Below are positions 63,523 through 64,000 of a stretch of DNA of 64,000 nt, in pieces. A program made the translations under genes and the position numbers. Origin of the DNA: Alphaproteobacteria bacterium (GTDB lineage: Bacteria > Pseudomonadota > Alphaproteobacteria > Micavibrionales > Micavibrionaceae); contig JADLAT010000003.1 of assembly GCA_020848095.1 (NCBI GenBank), positions 1-64,000 on the forward strand. Reading direction: 5' to 3'. The notes under the pieces are model-generated. The model saw only the letters and a program-made list of their open reading frames with translations, did not search any database and was not told the origin of the DNA. Position 1 is the first letter of the stretch. Each line of letters begins with the position of its first letter.

Positions 63523-64000
63523 ATGATAGCTTTGAACCCTGCGACCCGTCATAAAACATGCGCTGTAAAGGTCCGTAACGTCACGGTGGGCGGCGGTGCG
63601 CCCGTTGTGGTTCAATCCATGACCAATACCGACACCGCCGATGTGGAAAAAACCTTCGCGCAGGTCAAGGCGCTGTTCCTTGCCGGCTCCGAGATTATCC
63701 GCATAACCGTAAATACGGACGAGGCCGCCAAAGGCACGATCGCCCTGCGGGACAGGCTGGAGAAGGAGGGGCTGGATGTGCCCCTGGCCGGATGCTTCCA
63801 TTACAACGGGCATAAGCTTCTGGCGGATTACCCTGACCTTTGCGCCGCGCTGGATAAATACCGAATCAATCCGGGTAATGTCGGCTTCGGGCAAAAGCGC
63901 GACCGCCAGTTTGAATCCATGATCGAAAAGGCCGTCCAATATGATAAGGCGGTGCGCATCGGCGTAAACTGGGGGTCTTTGGATACGGACCTTTCCACCA
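63523..64000 (+). CDS. ispG: 4-hydroxy-3-methylbut-2-en-1-yl diphosphate synthase, 5' part
   Basis: The frame starts at ATG 63523 (GGAG lies just upstream) and is open to the window end, giving the first ~159 residues. The segments [56 protein letters not shown] and RIGVNWGSL are diagnostic of IspG/GcpE, a [4Fe-4S] enzyme of the MEP isoprenoid pathway. The C-terminal cluster-binding cysteines lie outside the window. Confidence 0.95.
   Translation, partial: MIALNPATRHKTCAVKVRNVTVGGGAPVVVQSMTNTDTADVEKTFAQVKALFLAGSEIIRITVNTDEAAKGTIALRDRLEKEGLDVPLAGCFHYNGHKLLADYPDLCAALDKYRINPGNVGFGQKRDRQFESMIEKAVQYDKAVRIGVNWGSLDTDLST

Overview
The window reads as about 64 kb of chromosome from an alphaproteobacterium of medium GC. 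The evidence is an Irr/Fur-class regulator without a CxxC pair, a sufR-sufBCDS-sufT-sufA operon, fabA-fabB-fabI, an FixI/CcoI cbb3 oxidase cluster, the GatCAB amidotransferase and a tig-clpP-lon-hup block. A Micavibrionales- or Rhodospirillales-like host is my inference from gene style, not proven. I see no prophage, insertion sequence, integrase or CRISPR array. Most of the window is housekeeping DNA with small unusual insertions.

Layout. 1-2145: metal (zinc-type) uptake, with the tail of an outer-membrane protein, a periplasmic binding protein and a membrane permease; no ATPase gene is in view. 2318-9204: cbb3 cytochrome oxidase, ccoNOQP, a small membrane protein, a DUF2189 membrane protein, the copper ATPase ccoI and ccoS. 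9382-12209: a P2-type cation ATPase followed by the first codons of a broken acetate kinase gene. 12388-14647: an unknown protein and a HerA-like DUF853 ATPase, convergent. 14672-14991: two serine tRNAs. 15088-19094: gatC-gatA-(secreted Cys-rich protein)-gatB on the minus strand. 19229-25001: ruvX, a YgjP-like metallopeptidase, an intracellular PHB depolymerase, a CbiB-like membrane protein, rpmB and tgt. 25133-28687: a degenerate GGDEF protein with a PAS histidine kinase, fur and two small genes. 28714-32665: prfC converging on a membrane-bound spermidine-synthase-like protein.

32883-38630 is the Fe-S cluster assembly operon under its own Rrf2 regulator. 38622-42663 holds poorly known genes and dusA. 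42783-46468 is unsaturated and saturated fatty-acid synthesis (fabA, fabB, fabI) interrupted by an AT-rich lprI-like gene. 46476-53019: an AsmA-like protein, parE, a thioesterase, a secreted unknown and a glutamine synthetase. 53121-57973: tRNA-His, a PDZ-M48 lipoprotein protease, a candidate small RNA, an MscS-family channel, an NAD(P)HX dehydratase and tRNA-Leu. 58053-63208: tig, clpP, lon and hup, with clpX absent from its usual place. The window ends with tRNA-Val and the 5' part of ispG.

The observations I rate highest are a candidate ~60-nt RNA with its own promoter and terminator on the minus strand (54388-54484), an acetate kinase remnant translationally coupled to a cation ATPase, loss of the adenylylation tyrosine in glutamine synthetase, loss of three zinc ligands in Tgt, the missing clpX, and an unknown protein (12388-13170) that may be a permuted papain-like fold lacking its cysteine.
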